Assembly (NCBI GenBank): GCA_013399305.1
Contig: VXAI01000021.1
Span: forward strand, 6,463,829-6,527,828
Origin: Rostratula benghalensis
Lineage: Eukaryota; Chordata; Aves; Charadriiformes; Rostratulidae
Length of the DNA: 64,000 nucleotides
Direction of reading: 5' to 3'
Part shown: positions 1-14,865 of the stretch, piece by piece
Position numbering within the stretch: the first letter of the stretch is position 1
Layout of the letters: every line of letters starts with the position of its first letter
The notes under the pieces: model-generated
The model's database searches: none
Seen by the model: the letters and a program-made list of their open reading frames with translations, nothing else
Told to the model about the DNA's origin: nothing
Made by a program: the position numbers and the translations under genes

Positions 1-643
1 TGTGTTCATATTCATGTGGGCTACATTCAAATACAGAACCACAAATTCTGTAGTACTCTAAATGAAAAATGCATTATAGAAGTAGTATTGTCAAAGCGCA
101 CAGGAAGTCTTCCTTTTGTTCATGATGTAATGCTATAGAAAAATTCTAACAACCATACCCAAAATAATTTTTACCCCTTCAGAATAAAGGACCAAAAAAG
201 TACAAACAAGGTCAACTGTTCTGTACTGATGTTCTCTGTTGCCTCATATTCTCATTTTTGAGCACTACAAGAATTTCAACAGTGGAACAGAACCAGATGC
301 ATGAGAATCAAGTATTTTCATTCTGGCACATTCAGGCAAAATCTGCTTTACGTGACTAAACAGCAAATATTTAATTTGGGAGAGCTGCCTACCTACCAGT
401 GACAAGCTGCAGTCAATCAAGAGGGAAAGCCTTATTTTAAAATTTTAAAAGGAAAAAAAAAAAAACAACCAAAACACCAGTATAGGAAAGAAATCAAAGC
501 CAAAGCTCCACTCTTACCTCCTAAAAGAAACTAAGTGAAAGCTGTATCTGAAGTTCCAAAGGAAAATCATTGAACAGGAGTTCCAACTGTGGAAAGTCTA
601 TCCTAAATTTTTTCCAGAAGTAACTATCACTTGTATATAAAGA

Positions 644-671
644 ATATATATATACACACACATATATATAC
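644..671. repeat. (TA)n/(CA)n dinucleotide repeat
   Basis: Alternating TA, then CA, then TA units in about 28 bp. Confidence 0.9.
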
Positions 672-3600
672 GGCTTAGACTAGAACATCTTTGTATTGAG
701 CTCTAAGCTGTTGGTTCAAACATGCTGAAAAAAAAAAATACAAGAGTGATATATATGATTAATGACTAGGAAAACCAAGGATTTGCTTCACTTTTACATA
801 TAATCCATATGTACATATTGCAAAAAATACATATTGAAAAGCAGTGGCACACAGATTTGCTACTATTAAAACTATGCTATCTACAAATAAAAAAAAAATG
901 TACCCACGTTTACAAAGCTACCATATTCCAATCCCAACTACTGCATATGACTCTAGCGTGCTTTCTATCATTACTCAATGTCATTTATTAGTGTTTAAAT
1001 GTATATATCAATAATAATCATAATTAATTGGATTCAGCATATACCACAATCATAACATTCAACAGAAATGTTAAGAAAGTAAGCACATTCAGAACCACCA
1101 CCCAGCACCACAGATATTCAGGTTTATTCATCCGCTTTTATTCAGATGTCTATCACAAAACTGAAACTCCACTGTAAATCCTTAACTAGAAATGGCACTT
1201 CTGTTTTTAAAACACAAAAATCAAAATAAGAGCAAACCATTATGGCATTGTTTTCCGGATTCCAGACCTAGAAGGTTATCACTGAAGAGCCCTTGGGGGC
1301 TACAGGTACCACTATCTTTAACATGCAACCTCCAAATGAAAGCACTACGCTATTATCCAGCCCTGCCACTACATGCAAAAGGATATTGAAGTGCAAAAGC
1401 CCTACAAACTTTGAAATCCTGTGAGACTTGCATGTGTAATACAGTTTGAGTGTCAAATTGCCAAATTACTTCCAACTGTTCTTAAATGTACCCTTCCAGA
1501 TCATCACAACTACAAAGAGGAAGAAAGAATTTTTCTGCATGCTGAAACTGACACATCAACAAGATACCCCATCAAACTATTCCAAAATATCCTTCCTTAT
1601 GCATGTTGTCACCTTAATTCAATACAGATTTTTTCAGCTTCAGGGTTATCCAAAACACATCAAATGCTCTGTCAAACAGTACAGCCTAGCTTGCTGAGTT
1701 CAAACAAAATCTTACCTAGCTTTACTTGTAAAACATCAAAACTCTTATCTTCTTGGATGAGTCCTGACCCAAATTATACTCAGAAAATAAGAGTCAATCC
1801 TTGTGCACTGGCCACCCAACTAATTACTCAATGCCTATGGTAGAACACATAGCCTTTCCAAATCCTCTTGTGAAGTTCCTCATCAACTGCAGCACAGAGA
1901 AAAAGGAACTCGTCTCAGCTGTGGGAAGAACATGATCTTGTGATCCAGCTAAAGCCTGCTCAGTCAAACACTTGCCAGCAGCCACTGATAGTATCATAAA
2001 TGCACCTACAATGTTCCCCAGAGGAGAGATAACAACTTACATGGTATTTTTATTTTCAGGACTGTCAGACCAATTTCCACCCAATTTTCCAAGACACACA
2101 CCTGCTGAATTAGTGGAGCGCTGCAGCGTTTTGTAGCAGAACTTTAAAGCCAAAAGTACACCGGATAAATAAAACATATTTCATAATACACCTAGCTAGA
2201 GTAAATGCATAAAAACAGCAGAATAGATACTCACCATCTCAGATGAATACATTCAGAAAGGTTTCACTATGCAACTAGATCATAGTAATGTGTTTACATA
2301 AGCAGATTTTTGTAATAGAAATTTATGTCATTTAGGCTTAATTTGTCAAACTGATAGATGACACTTTCTGAAGTAAACATTACTTTTCCCACAGAGGCCA
2401 GCACTTCAAGTACTCTTTGTCCTGTACAATGTCATCCGAGTCCTAGTTGTTTTCATTGCATATTTATACAACACTGAATTAAATGTATTTTCAAACACTC
2501 TCTCTAAACTGTGTTTCTATTTGTTTTCCAAAACAGGAGCCCTTAAAGATATTGTTATACCATTTAATGGGATACATGCAAAACCCCACAACTTCTTCCA
2601 GGACATGCCTTCCTTAGCGCTCCCACCAACTATCATCAGAGCAGTTAACTCCTAGAGAAAGAATGATTAAAGTAGCTTTCACAGCACACTACTTATCTTT
2701 ACACAGAATTTTCACTTTCAAACCTTTCAATACCTTTCCTCATTTTAATGGTATGTGTGAAGATTTTATTAATGTGAGATAATGCCTTTTTTGTAAGGAA
2801 AGTAAACTGTTATTCTAGCTTGCATCTGGCCAAACATTGCCTAGATCACCCAAAGTAGACATTAAATGTTAAATTCTGTACTCAGTATCTATTTTTCTTG
2901 TACCACTAATAGTGCAATTCAAGGTGCTTTTCCTACCACCTGTGACCCAGAAATATCAAAAGTGTATTAGAAGTTCCTGAAAATGCAAGATTAGCCTACC
3001 ACTTCAAATATAAGAATATATGCTCCCTACCACCACAGATAGCATGACAATTTCACATGTTTTTTATTCACATTCACATTAACCCAAGAAGTGTGTATGA
3101 GGTCTTTCTCCCCAGCCCATAATTAACACTGATATCCTTCAGGAGGCAGGGGAACCTGTATTAAGCTATAAACATCTCGGTTTTATAGAAGAGCACCAGG
3201 GTGCATGGAACCCTCCGCTCTATCAGTTACTGAAGCTGGAAGGGTCCATTTTGTCCTGGCTCCATCCTGAAAGGCATTCACTTTTCCAAGAACAGAAGCC
3301 AGAGAGCACAGCAGGAGAGGGCAGCAGAGGCTGCTGAAAGCCTTGACATTGCCTAGCAAGAGCAAATCCAAATATCACTTATTAAGAAACAGCTCTACAT
3401 CTCGATGGCTAGAGATGATCACCTCCTGTAAATCCTGTCAAGTGGAGAGAAACAAAAAAAGGGCACGCTGACGCAAAAGAGGCAGAGGTGCACATCTTGG
3501 TTGCATGTATTTTTAAGCTCAGGGGTCTTTTGTGGAAAAAAAATGCCTATACAGAAAAAAGCCTCATAAGCAGTGTCAAAACATGCAGTGAACTAAAACG

Positions 3601-6600
3601 TCTGCCTGTTAACATAATGCAAGCACACTTGGCTTTGATCACCCGTAAATTCTATATTGTATTGAAACTTTTCTGTTATTCTGTTTTGCTTTTCATATTT
3701 TTCTTCTTCTAAAAAGGAAAAAGGAAAAAAAGAGCAATCACAAAAAAATTGAGAACAAATTCAAGCACATACCAAAGCAAGTAAAGGTTTTGCAGTTCTC
3801 TTAAGATCAAATGTGTTATTAGCACTAAATACTCACTATTCCACATCCTCTAGCCAACTAGCCATAGCATCGTGAACCATATCAAATGAAGTAGGATAAA
3901 TTAAAATTTCAACACATTATGAACTTCCCAGTAGCGTACATTTACCCTATTTTCTTCTACCAAGAATCAGGTTCAGGATATGTTCAGCAACAGCCAGAGA
4001 TGCTAAGCTAACTATGCATACCATAAAAGAAAGCATATTTGGGGGATTTATTGACTGGATCAACATGAACCCTACTTTCTCAGAGATGTCAAGTGTTGTT
4101 AATGCTACCTAAGACACCATTGATAATATTGTTATGACAAGGACACTACTGCAGCAGCTTGAAGAACAGAATAAAGTTCCTGAAGTTAACATAGAAATTA
4201 TTGAAAATCTTAACACACCTGTAATTGATTGTATTGTGAAAAGTGATTGTATGATACAAAGACACGTAAGATTAAAAACTACCAATAATTTAACTCCTAA
4301 ACTTGAATGAAACACCTCCACAGTGTAGACCACTTCAGGCATTAACAGTTCATCTCTTCTTTAACATGGCCTAGAAACTAGTACCTGCATTCTCGGCTAG
4401 TTTTACATGGTAAAATTTGGTTTTTAATAGAATTATGGACATCTACCCAGGTAATATCAGTCTAATCAGGACATTTTTATATCTAATCTTAGTTGTAAAA
4501 AACAGTTAGTGTGAGTTTGTACAAGGTGCACTTTATAGCTAAAGCAGATTCTCATCTACAAAAATGATGGGCTCGGGAAATTATCACACTAAAACAACAG
4601 TGGGAAAAAAAGTGCAACAGCTATCGAAGGTAGTAAAGTTCAACTCAAGCGTTCCTTCTCCAGAATGAGAAAAAATGAGGCAGGGAGGAGAGAAAAGCAG
4701 AGAACAGGATTAGTAACTTAATGAAACCAAGTGAAATATATATAGGAATGCAGCATTTGTGATGTAAATTTGATAATAATACACTCCTCAATAAATTTCA
4801 TTCAAACCTGCTTTGTGATTCATTGTTAAACAAATAATTCTAGTGATTCATTTACTAAAGAATGAATGATCTAATATGGCTTAGAGACAGACAATATACA
4901 ACCTAGAAGAACGTTGCCATAGGTTTAAAAGTAAACATTACCTTACGAAGCAAAACCTTTTTTTTTTTTCCTTTTCAGTTCAAAGAAAGATGAATGGATC
5001 TAATTCTAAATAAAAGTTTTAAACAATTTTTTTTTTAAATCCTCACCTATATCACAAAACTGTTCGTTCCAGAAGTAATGTGATTACTCCACATTACCTT
5101 AATTACAGGATATTTATTTAGCATATCTATTTTAGCAAGTTTGTGGATTCTGATGAACTACCTCAAAGATTTCTTTATTGGATCAACTTCTATTTGGGAG
5201 AGACATACACAGTACTGCAACAAACACATCCATCTTCGGCAGCCCCTTTGTAATTCTTCTGCATGATTAAAAGCATCAGAATACTTTACATCACACAGCA
5301 TTTTAGAAAAAACAACCAAGAAAAACCCATAAAATTTGGACATATAAATAAATATACTCTGTACTTAAATGCATACCACCATGCATACCACCACTGAGTT
5401 TTATTATCTTCAATAGGAGTAAAAAAAAAAGCCTTTAAATGTAATTCCCGTCTGAAGAAATACAGAAATACCTATACATATCTCCACACATACCAATATA
5501 TTTCAGGATAAGAGCTTAGGCACTTGATCTAGACGGTTAACAAAGAATATTTCAGGGCTATTTATCCTATTTGGCTTGAATTGTAATAACATTTTATTTC
5601 TGGATGAATGGTAGATAGGCTTTCTCTCCCCTAGTAGTAGTAACTTCCAATCATTTAACTATGATCTGAGAACATCTAATGCTGTTCTCAATATGCCAAA
5701 GACAGAACACACTTAAAAACTGTCTTCAAAGGATACAAATTAATAACCATGAATAAAGGCAAAAACTGGTCCTCATACATTGAAAACAGTATTCAAATGC
5801 TGCCTGCCTTAGTCCTGCAGGGGAAAGAACACTGACCCGTGAACATTCATAGTAGAATGACTTCTAGCTTCAACTGTACCACTAACAAAGGCGTACTGTG
5901 ACAGAACAGTAACATTACAAGTTGGGGAGATTTTTTGCTTTTTAGGGGCATGTGATTCTGGTTTGGGTTTTGTTTTGGTTTTTTTTTTCAAGAGCACATT
6001 TTACATCTAAGGCTAGTAGACATGTACAAGCTAAAAAACTAGTAGGAAAGTGCTTCACATAAGATGTATAGAACAATTACAATGATGCAATCTGAGTTAA
6101 CTACAACTGATACTCAAGTATGGTTTTGTTCTTCAGTCAAGTTTAAGTATTTAAACAGTGGAAGTAAATACTTTCTCCAAGTACAAAATAATTTACTTTA
6201 AGAAATAACTTTCACATTCTTTAGAATGTGCAATGCCTTTGGGATGAGGAGCGTACAGAGGAGGTACTACGTTCTGCTAGGGAAAAAGATTAGCAAGAAT
6301 TCTACTCCCCATGAATGAAGAATCTGTCACATGACACTAACATGTCTGAAAATACTCTGCTGGTTTTTTATAAATACTACTGAGATGCAAACTGCACATT
6401 ATTACAGTACTATTAAAAAAAAATCATTGTTAAGCAAGTCTGTAACATGACTGTTTCTTTGCTGCTTACTGAAGGCAATCTTTTCCATAATACTTACAAA
6501 TTGTTGCAAATTGCATTTATTCTCTATCTGCAAATAATGTGGTTTAGTAGCAAGTCTTTTACATTATGTATGCTTGGCCAGGTGCCCCAGAACAGCTGCA

Positions 6601-9400
6601 CAGGACCAGAGGGCAAGTGGAAGTTGGTTATAAGCCACCTTTCCACTTCTCTTACCCTTTGCCTGGTAGGAATAAGACAGTGTTATGGACAAAATGCCTA
6701 AGGGCTGTTCTTAAACATGACCTTCAAGTAATTGTTACACCAGCTGAAAATTGCCAAGACAGCATGACAACACAAGAGTTTCTTTCAGTGGCGATTCATC
6801 AGCTATAAAATTACTGTGCATCAACACAGTTCTAGCTCTCTGCATTCCTTAACCTCACAAATTTAGTACTAAAAACTCTGCTACCATTACACTACAACCA
6901 ACCACATCATGATTAATGGCTGGTCCCAAACCTCTTCTGTTTAAGTTAATGAATGTAATGAAAACCAGAGTATTCATGTCAATTATTTCTGATGAAATGT
7001 AAAAGCTTCTAGCTTTATCATTTGAAACCGATAATAGTAATAACTAATAACTCTGAAGTTCTCTTCACTGGACCTGCAAGATATTATTTAATGGATTTAT
7101 CCATTATGGAAATTATTTTTACAACCTAAGGAAAAAGCCCTACACTTTCAGGTTTATCCCTTCCTCATTCTTCCAACCTCTCCTACATAACCAGTGGCTA
7201 CTGAGGGGTGGTTGAAAGTTAAAAAAAAAATCCCTCCACAACACAGAATAACTACCCAAACTACATCTCTTCCACTGGAACATCTGATATAGAGGGCACA
7301 ACTGGAGAAGAAAAAATAGTAAAACACTAACTATGGCCTATTAGTTTCATCAGGATGACAGTATTTTCACATGTTAACCCCAAAATACATACATATGCAA
7401 CCAGAGCATATATGGTATATAGTTTAGAAAGAGATCTCTTAGTGTACCTTAGAATCTTTTGTATCTTTAAGAACGAAATTGTTGTAAGACCCAAAATTCA
7501 GGAAATGTGCCACAGGATACATTGAAAATTTTTTCGCTAGCCCTTCTATGAAGGACATTTTAACACAAGCCTGGTCCACAAGATTAACAAGCATTCTAAC
7601 TGATAAAAGTCGTAAGCAAACCCAAAACCTCTATCTTGCAAACAATCTATTTGTTAAAGTAAAAAGTGTTACTGTTCTATTATTAGCAAAAGTAGAAGTA
7701 CTTTGAAAACTACTTATCCGATTTTCTGGTCTAATATGCTAAATAATCAAAATACATATGCAGATGAGAATTGTACTCTAAATTAATAAACTGCAAGCTT
7801 TTTTGCTAATCTAACCAGTGTTTGGCATCAGTCAGAACCCTGACAACAACAGAAGAGCACAGCAGAAAAACATTGCCCAAGCCAAACAGCCTTTTCCTTT
7901 CTAACTTTTCTTACATACAGTATTACAATCACACACTTAACAAATGCTTGGGATTAGAGAACTGAGAAGTTATGGATGACAAGACAACGTTGTGTGTACA
8001 TAATCTCTGCTAACTTTAACTCCAAAAAGTCTCCATGGAGATTTAAGACAAAAAACAGAAACTCTCGGTCAGAAAGAAAAACATCTGAAGAGCATCAATA
8101 CGAATAAAACAGACAAAGCTACCAGTCAAGTGCCTATGAATCTTCCTACAGACCATGCCAGCTTCCTGAAGGTACATCTACCGTATATCAACTGTTATTA
8201 AGGTAACAGCACAGCTTCTACCCACCTTGCTTTACTAGGCACACACTCTACTTACATACCTCTATTTTTCACTTCTCTTTCTATCTCAGTTACCCTCAGT
8301 TACAGTCTCAGCTTTATGCAAGGAATCTTCCTCAATCCATCTTATTACTCATCTTTCACTTTCTTGCAGTCATGATGACAAGAGTAACTATTATTGCACT
8401 GCAACAGAGAAAGCAGAGTTACAATTTCAGCCCCGTGTTTCAGTTCTCTATCCCTAATAGGTATGGCACTGAATAAAAGAATATTAATCTGGGTAAAAAC
8501 CTTTCTAGATTAATCTCCCCATTTATTTGTTACTTTCTTGTGTCAGGTGAAAGAATAAAAGAGGGGAAAAACATCCAACACTGACTCTTGAAGCTCTCTT
8601 TAAATCATGAAGGTAGTATGAATAACTGGTAAGGTGGCCCTCTACAGACTTACCAAATCACACTGAGTCAATTATTATAACAAAACCACATTTAATATTT
8701 CAACATAGTTCTAAGGTGTAACTTACAATGAAGTAATTTGTCTTTACACTGAAGTAGTTTTCCATAACCTGAATCCTGGCTGGAGTATATGTCCTACAAA
8801 GCCACAATACAATTACAACATATATTAACTTGAAATTAACAGGAGGGGTAAAGATTTACATGCTGAGGTACAATGGGAACATATCCAAAACAAGCCTTAA
8901 AAGGCTCAGACAAACATTAAAAAAAAAAAAATCAAGATATTGTCTGTATTGCTTTGTATTGCTTTCTTCCTTCTCCCATCCTAGAAACAGGAAATAAGGA
9001 CGTATTTTAAATTTTGTGCACACTATACTGAAGCAAGCAAGGTACGTACTTTTATTATGCTTCATTTAGAGCACCAGAAGTTTGTAGAAGAGAAGTTGAA
9101 GAAGAGTCAGTGCTCCACACCTCACTGCCCTAGCACTGAACAATATTTCAGCTGTACAGAGGTTGACATATTTATCAACAAGTTCATCCTGACAGAAGTA
9201 AAAAAACCCTCTTGTGTGGCAGAGGCAGGTGTTACCTTTGCATCCTTATGCTTCCTATTTATTACCTCCCTCAAATGGCTGACCACATACACTATAAAAC
9301 CTACTGCTATCCATTACTTAAATTAGAGAATCCACCTGTGTACCTTAAGACTCTAAACTTCTATAGAAAACATATGAGGAAAACAAAAGAAGTTATTTTT

Positions 9401-9417
9401 GGAGGGTTTAACCCTCC
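9401..9417. repeat. Perfect short hairpin
   Basis: GGAGGGTT, one centre base, AACCCTCC: an 8-bp perfect inverted repeat at the start of a T/G-rich tract that runs to about 9530. No function is assigned. Confidence 0.7.
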
Positions 9418-9424
9418 AGAAGGA

Positions 9425-9535
9425 GGATTTTTAAGTTTAGATTTTTTTTGGTGGTGGTGATGGTTTTAGGGGTTTTGTTTGGTTGGAGGAGTTTTTTGTG
9501 GCGGTATATATTTGTTTGGCCTCCAGGTCTCCCTT
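9425..9535. repeat. T/G-rich strand-asymmetric low-complexity tract
   Basis: The plus strand is almost free of C for about 100 bp (runs such as TTTTTTTTGGTGGTGGTGA). On the SBF2 transcript strand it would be A/C-rich. Confidence 0.7.
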
Positions 9536-10122
9536 GATTTTGTGTAACTTACCAGGACTGGCTTTTGGGGTTGGTTATTTTTCAAGCAGCAGCTGAAGCA
9601 AGTTACTTAATACTTTCTAACTTATAAAAATAAAAGTATTTTGGCATTATTGAGAAGAGCTGCAGGCAGAAAAGATACAGACTTTCTACTGGCTAACATT
9701 TGTAACTTGTTGCCATTCTCATTTTAGAAAAACAATCCTATAGAAATAATTGATTATCAGTCAGTAAAGACTTCGATTCTTCCAACAGGAGATATTTCTC
9801 AAAAAAATCTCAGCAGATAATACACTGAAAACTCAGCAGTTATGAAACAGTATCTCTGGCTTTATAGTACTTTGTGTCCAGTTATACAGTGAATGCAATT
9901 TTAAATTTTTATAGGCATTTAAAAAAGTGTTTGGCATCACCGTGACTTTCAGGTGTTGTATGCACAACTCACACACTAGGCCCCTGAGGACACATTAAGT
10001 AATCTTAATAGCTACCGGTTTTAATAGAAGTTTACAAATGGGAGCTCAGGATTTGCTCACATCATCCTATTACCCATAGCCCATATCTGTACCTGTCATC
10101 ATTTATTTAGCCCCGTGGACTA

Positions 10123-10139
10123 TTTTTTTTTTTTTTTTT
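10123..10139. repeat. Poly(T) tract, 17 bp
   Basis: Uninterrupted T run. It could be the remnant of a retroposon tail on the minus strand, but no element body was recognised beside it. Confidence 0.85.
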
Positions 10140-11995
10140 AAGTTTATTGTCAGTGGAAAAACAGAGGAGAAAAATAATCTCATGGAGATTAAGTACTCAA
10201 ACTTCAGAACTTTCAAAGTTAAAAATCTACCTTCAAAATTAAAACAAATCCAAGGCTTTGCATTAACAGAAAAAAATGTAACTTTTCACCATTTATCTAG
10301 AAACAACAAATCTTATTACAGGTGAATAAAATGGCAAAAAACCTAAGTTTTTTGATGCAGGTACATGAATTCCTATATGAAACCAAAAAGAAAGTTAGCA
10401 TCTTCCTGTGACACGGGGCCAGAGGCTAGGGGAAAGCAGAAATTCCATTCCTTATTTCACATGTATGTCTGACAAGAAATCTTCTTCCCTTACTAATCCT
10501 ACCAGATCCCAACTCTATTGTGTCAACCAGAATAAATTTAAAAAGGCAATTTGGTAACTCCTTCCTTCATTACTCAAACCAGAACATAACCAAACAGAAC
10601 AATTAGCAAAAAAACCCGTTTAATTATGGCCTTCAGTTTTAACTGAAAGGGCTGAAGCCACTCCCTCTTATGCTCCTCACTAGGATAGAATATCAATTTG
10701 GTGTTGCAAGATCTAATAAGGCAGCCCTACAGACTGAAATAAAATATTGCACCTCGAATATGCCCATAATCATATGGTCTGTACTTTGGGAGCATAAATT
10801 ACCAACTTCAGATCTTCTTACTTGGAGGATCAGATAGAGCAGAACCTACCACAGCAATTTGGAGTAGTCACAACTACCTTCCCTGCACCCCAATATTCTC
10901 ATCTATAGCAACACACTTGCAAAGTAGACCTGGAATTTCTACACAATCTCTTTGGCACTGAGTATACGTTCTATGTACATCAGAGTTGCACATTTATAGG
11001 TAGAGTATAAACTGATGATAATGCTAATCAAGATTTTCCAGGTCTTTCTGGAAAGCTTCTCTCTAGGGAGAGATATGGAGATTATTTATTATTACCAGCA
11101 TGGTAATAATAAGAAGCTGGGAGAGGGAGTCAACATGACAACGCTGAACTCATAAATGTACAGATAGGAGCACAGTACCTCAGTCTCCCCTCAGAGCTTT
11201 CTTCTTCTAAATGAGGTAATTTACTTGGACCACGTGATAAACCATCTGATAAACAGTTCAGGAAAACATTTTTCATTACACTGGTACAAGTCTCCCATAT
11301 CTATAGAAAAAAACACAAGCAGCACACTGCCTTAGCCTGAAGTGAACAGGCAAGGCGGCTACAATTGTTTGCTGGCGATGTATGATAAACTTGAACTGTA
11401 GAGGGAACAGAGGTGCCAACGCTTGCACACCTGCATTAGGCTAAGAATCATGTAGAAGCAAAAAGACATGAATTCTACTGCTGCAGTGGCATTCAAATAC
11501 ATCAGTGCTGGTAGCGCGCTCTTCTGCCAGGGGAGACCACAGAGCTGCCATCTAAAGACATTGCTACAGTCTCATTCAGAGAAAAACTTACCAGGCAAGA
11601 GGTAACAAAGCTCAACACAACCACTGCATTAAGTGTCCAGAAGGATCCCCAAAAATAGAAAATATATTAGTTCACATCTTCTGATGCACATTGTCTAACT
11701 GTAGGGAAGACACCTGCAGAACTGTAAGCTAGTAGCAAATGAGTTACTACCCAACCTGTTATTTGATCTCTCCTTAACTAATATATTTGTAAAGAATGAG
11801 TACTGTTATCCTCAGCTTGCCCATGAACAATGTCCAACAAATGGATATTGAAAATAAGATTTAGCCAGAGTTCACAATTCTAAAGGAGTTTAAAGAGAAC
11901 TGCCACAAACACTATGAAGCACCAAGTTTGAGGAAAGTCTCAGACAAAGAAATAGTCGCCGAATTCCCTAGCATATAAATCTTACACAAACAACT

Positions 11996-12007
11996 GGGGG
12001 GGGGGGG
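11996..12007. repeat. Poly(G) tract, 12 bp
   Basis: Twelve consecutive G on the plus strand within AT-rich intron; prone to length error in sequencing. Confidence 0.9.
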
Positions 12008-13375
12008 CAAGAGGACATCTTCAATCTAAAATGATTTCAGATGTTCAGATGCTATGAAACAGACCTGTGCAATCTAGATGTCATGTCTAGACTATTTGAG
12101 GAGCAGTGACTACCCATATACAAAATCACTTGCTTGCAATTTGGAAAGAGAAGTTAAATTTCACAAGTTCAAGCAAAAGAAACCAAGTGAGGTGCACCCA
12201 TGAAAAAACTGAGGTTTGGTGGTGGAGGAGGAACAAGGCCAAGAGAAAGAAGGTAAAAAGAATAGCTGGTTTTGGTGAAAAGCATCTTGGTTTCATTTTT
12301 CCTCACCTTTTAAACTGTAAATCTTTAACCAAGACTAAATTTGTAACACAGTAACATGAAGGGACTTAATATAACTAGAAATACTCAAACTGGTGTTTCT
12401 TACAGAATGATTACTTCAGACTAGGCTGTGGATACTACTACACAAACATTTTCTCAAAATTTTACAAAAAGGGAATTTTTAATTAAGGATGCCCTTACCT
12501 ATGCAGACTGTACCCCCCCTACATGGCAATTTCCACAGTGGAAACCCTGTGCAGCCAAATCCTCCAAGACAGGTTCCTTCAGTTGTTTTTTCTGTTCCAT
12601 CCCACCGATAGAGCAGGATTTGCCTTGGGCTGTGCTGACAAGCTCTACAGACCTCTCTATATCATGAGAATTTATGTTGTGACAGAGTAATATTTTTTCC
12701 CTGAACTTGAGGATTTGGGATTCATGTCTGGTTAATGACTGTGAAGGCAAAGGCTTGTATTCTGGTTTTGAAAAAAAATCATACATCTTTTCCCAGAAAA
12801 ATAAGGAAAGATAGTCATGAAGAATAAAATCAATTTTATCCTTGAGATAATCTGAAGTATTTTCATGATGTTTCTTTATGTCTTCTTACTAAATAATACA
12901 AAGCATAAATAACCGTGAACACTAGAGTAAAGTAGATCATGGAGCATTATGACAGTGTTTACATCAAATAAAACATCCTTTGCATCTTCTCACATATACT
13001 AATTACATACCTCATGTTCCAAAATGCCATCTTGCACAAAGCAGCTGAAAAGGCAGAATGTTTATTCTCCAGCTCAGTTTTGACATGGTTGGACCTCAGC
13101 TGTTTCATTACACTCATTTTTTTTCCCCAAAATTCAAAGTGATGATTTGCTACACGGTAAAGTATCCAAATGCTTTGTAAAGAATATTCTGCTACTTCTT
13201 TGTCATCAAATGTGCACATGAAAGACTACAGTAAAATTACACAATAAAATGCACATCTGTGTAAAAGACACAGCAGCAAAAAAAGTGGTCCCTTCTTCAA
13301 GCCAAGAAACCAGAAGCCAAAAGAATCATGCTTTACAATATGCATCTTGCTTTATAACAAATAGAAGAATCCTTC

Positions 13376-13400
13376 ATATATATATATATTTTTTTTTTTT
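13376..13400. repeat. (AT)7 followed by poly(T)
   Basis: Seven AT units run directly into about twelve T. Confidence 0.9.
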
Positions 13401-14794
13401 CCTGAAATTTTCAAGGTGAAGGTTAACAAAGTTTTAAATTTAGGTATAGCATGGTTTGTTGTTTTCAGTACCAGAATGGTACTCCACAGAAACAGCAAAG
13501 TGAGTGCAACTTGTTAAAGTTGGTATGACGCATGTTTAAGCAAAGCAATCATGACTTCTAAAAGCATTTCCAGGTTGAGTAGTTGACCAGCAAGAGAAAT
13601 ATTTCCATAACATCGAAAACCACATTGATCTTTAGTACAAAGCACTTGCTTGGAATCAAAGGAAATACATACTTGACCCAAAACTTATTTGAAAGATTCA
13701 CATTTCCTGCTAAATTGCAACATCAGTGTAGCTTAACACTGCTTTACACTGGACACGCTGTCACTCTACGCCTAGGGAATTATCTGACCTCCAAAAAATT
13801 TGATATTACTTTTGAATAGTATTTGCCAACTATATTGAAAATTAGCATATTTGTAAATTCAAGATACACATGACAAAGCCAGTTCATTTGAAATTTTCAA
13901 CACAGTGCCTATGAACTACAACACAACTCAGGGAGTAGAGACAGATAAATCCCTTCTGTCTTCACTTCCTTGTTTCAAAAGCATTATTTTCAGACTTTTT
14001 TTATCTGTCCCAAACCAAAACAATCAGTCTGAAATTCATAAAGACAGAACCCTTCTCATAAGAGCCATCTTGATAGGCCACACTGTGATAGTGCTGCAGG
14101 GATACCAGGCAACTCGCTTCTCCAACTGCCTCTCATTAGCAGTAAATGAAGTGTTTATTTGTAGTTCCATACCACACATTGCCACAAATTCCTGTTTCAT
14201 AGCTCACTCAAGCTACCCACACCTAATATCCAATCTGTAAATATAACACAGCACATCTCAACATGCAAAATGCTTGCCCTGAAATTAATTTCCTCCTGAT
14301 CTACTTTTCAGTCCTCTCTAATAAGAAGCTGCCTCAACTTCCAAGTCCTTTATTTATCTCTCCACTACCTCCACAGGATTCTGAATCTGTGCACTTTAGA
14401 GAGTGTCTTGCAGTCTAAAAGGCAGTGTTTGTAGTCTCTCAGATCCTCTTCCTTTTATTCCTTATTATTTAAAATTCAATTTTTCTGTAACGCTTCCTGG
14501 CTCTAAACATACACATAGCCAGACTACTGGAACACATCAACAGACATCACTCATACATATCACATGTCATCAAACTCCCTGACATTATACTTAATTTAAA
14601 ACTTGTTCAAAACTTACATAATTTTGTAAAGGGAAGCTCATCTCAACTGTCTACTGGAGCATCATTTTCTTCTCAACTTCACAGCAACTGCCACATTCCT
14701 TCAGGTAGCAAGATGCACATTTAAAGACCATATATAATTTCAGACAGTGGCCTCCTCACCTGCATTCACATGCATTTACCCTTAGTATCACTTA

Positions 14795-14865
14795 AAACCA
14801 GACCAAAAAAACCCACAGGCCAAAAAAACACACACACACAAAAACCACCCACACGCCAATCCATT
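14795..14865. repeat. A/C-rich low-complexity tract
   Basis: About 70 bp almost devoid of T, including CA repeats (14828-14840) and CCAAAAAAA runs. Similar tracts occur at 25285-25375 and 26515-26545. Confidence 0.75.
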
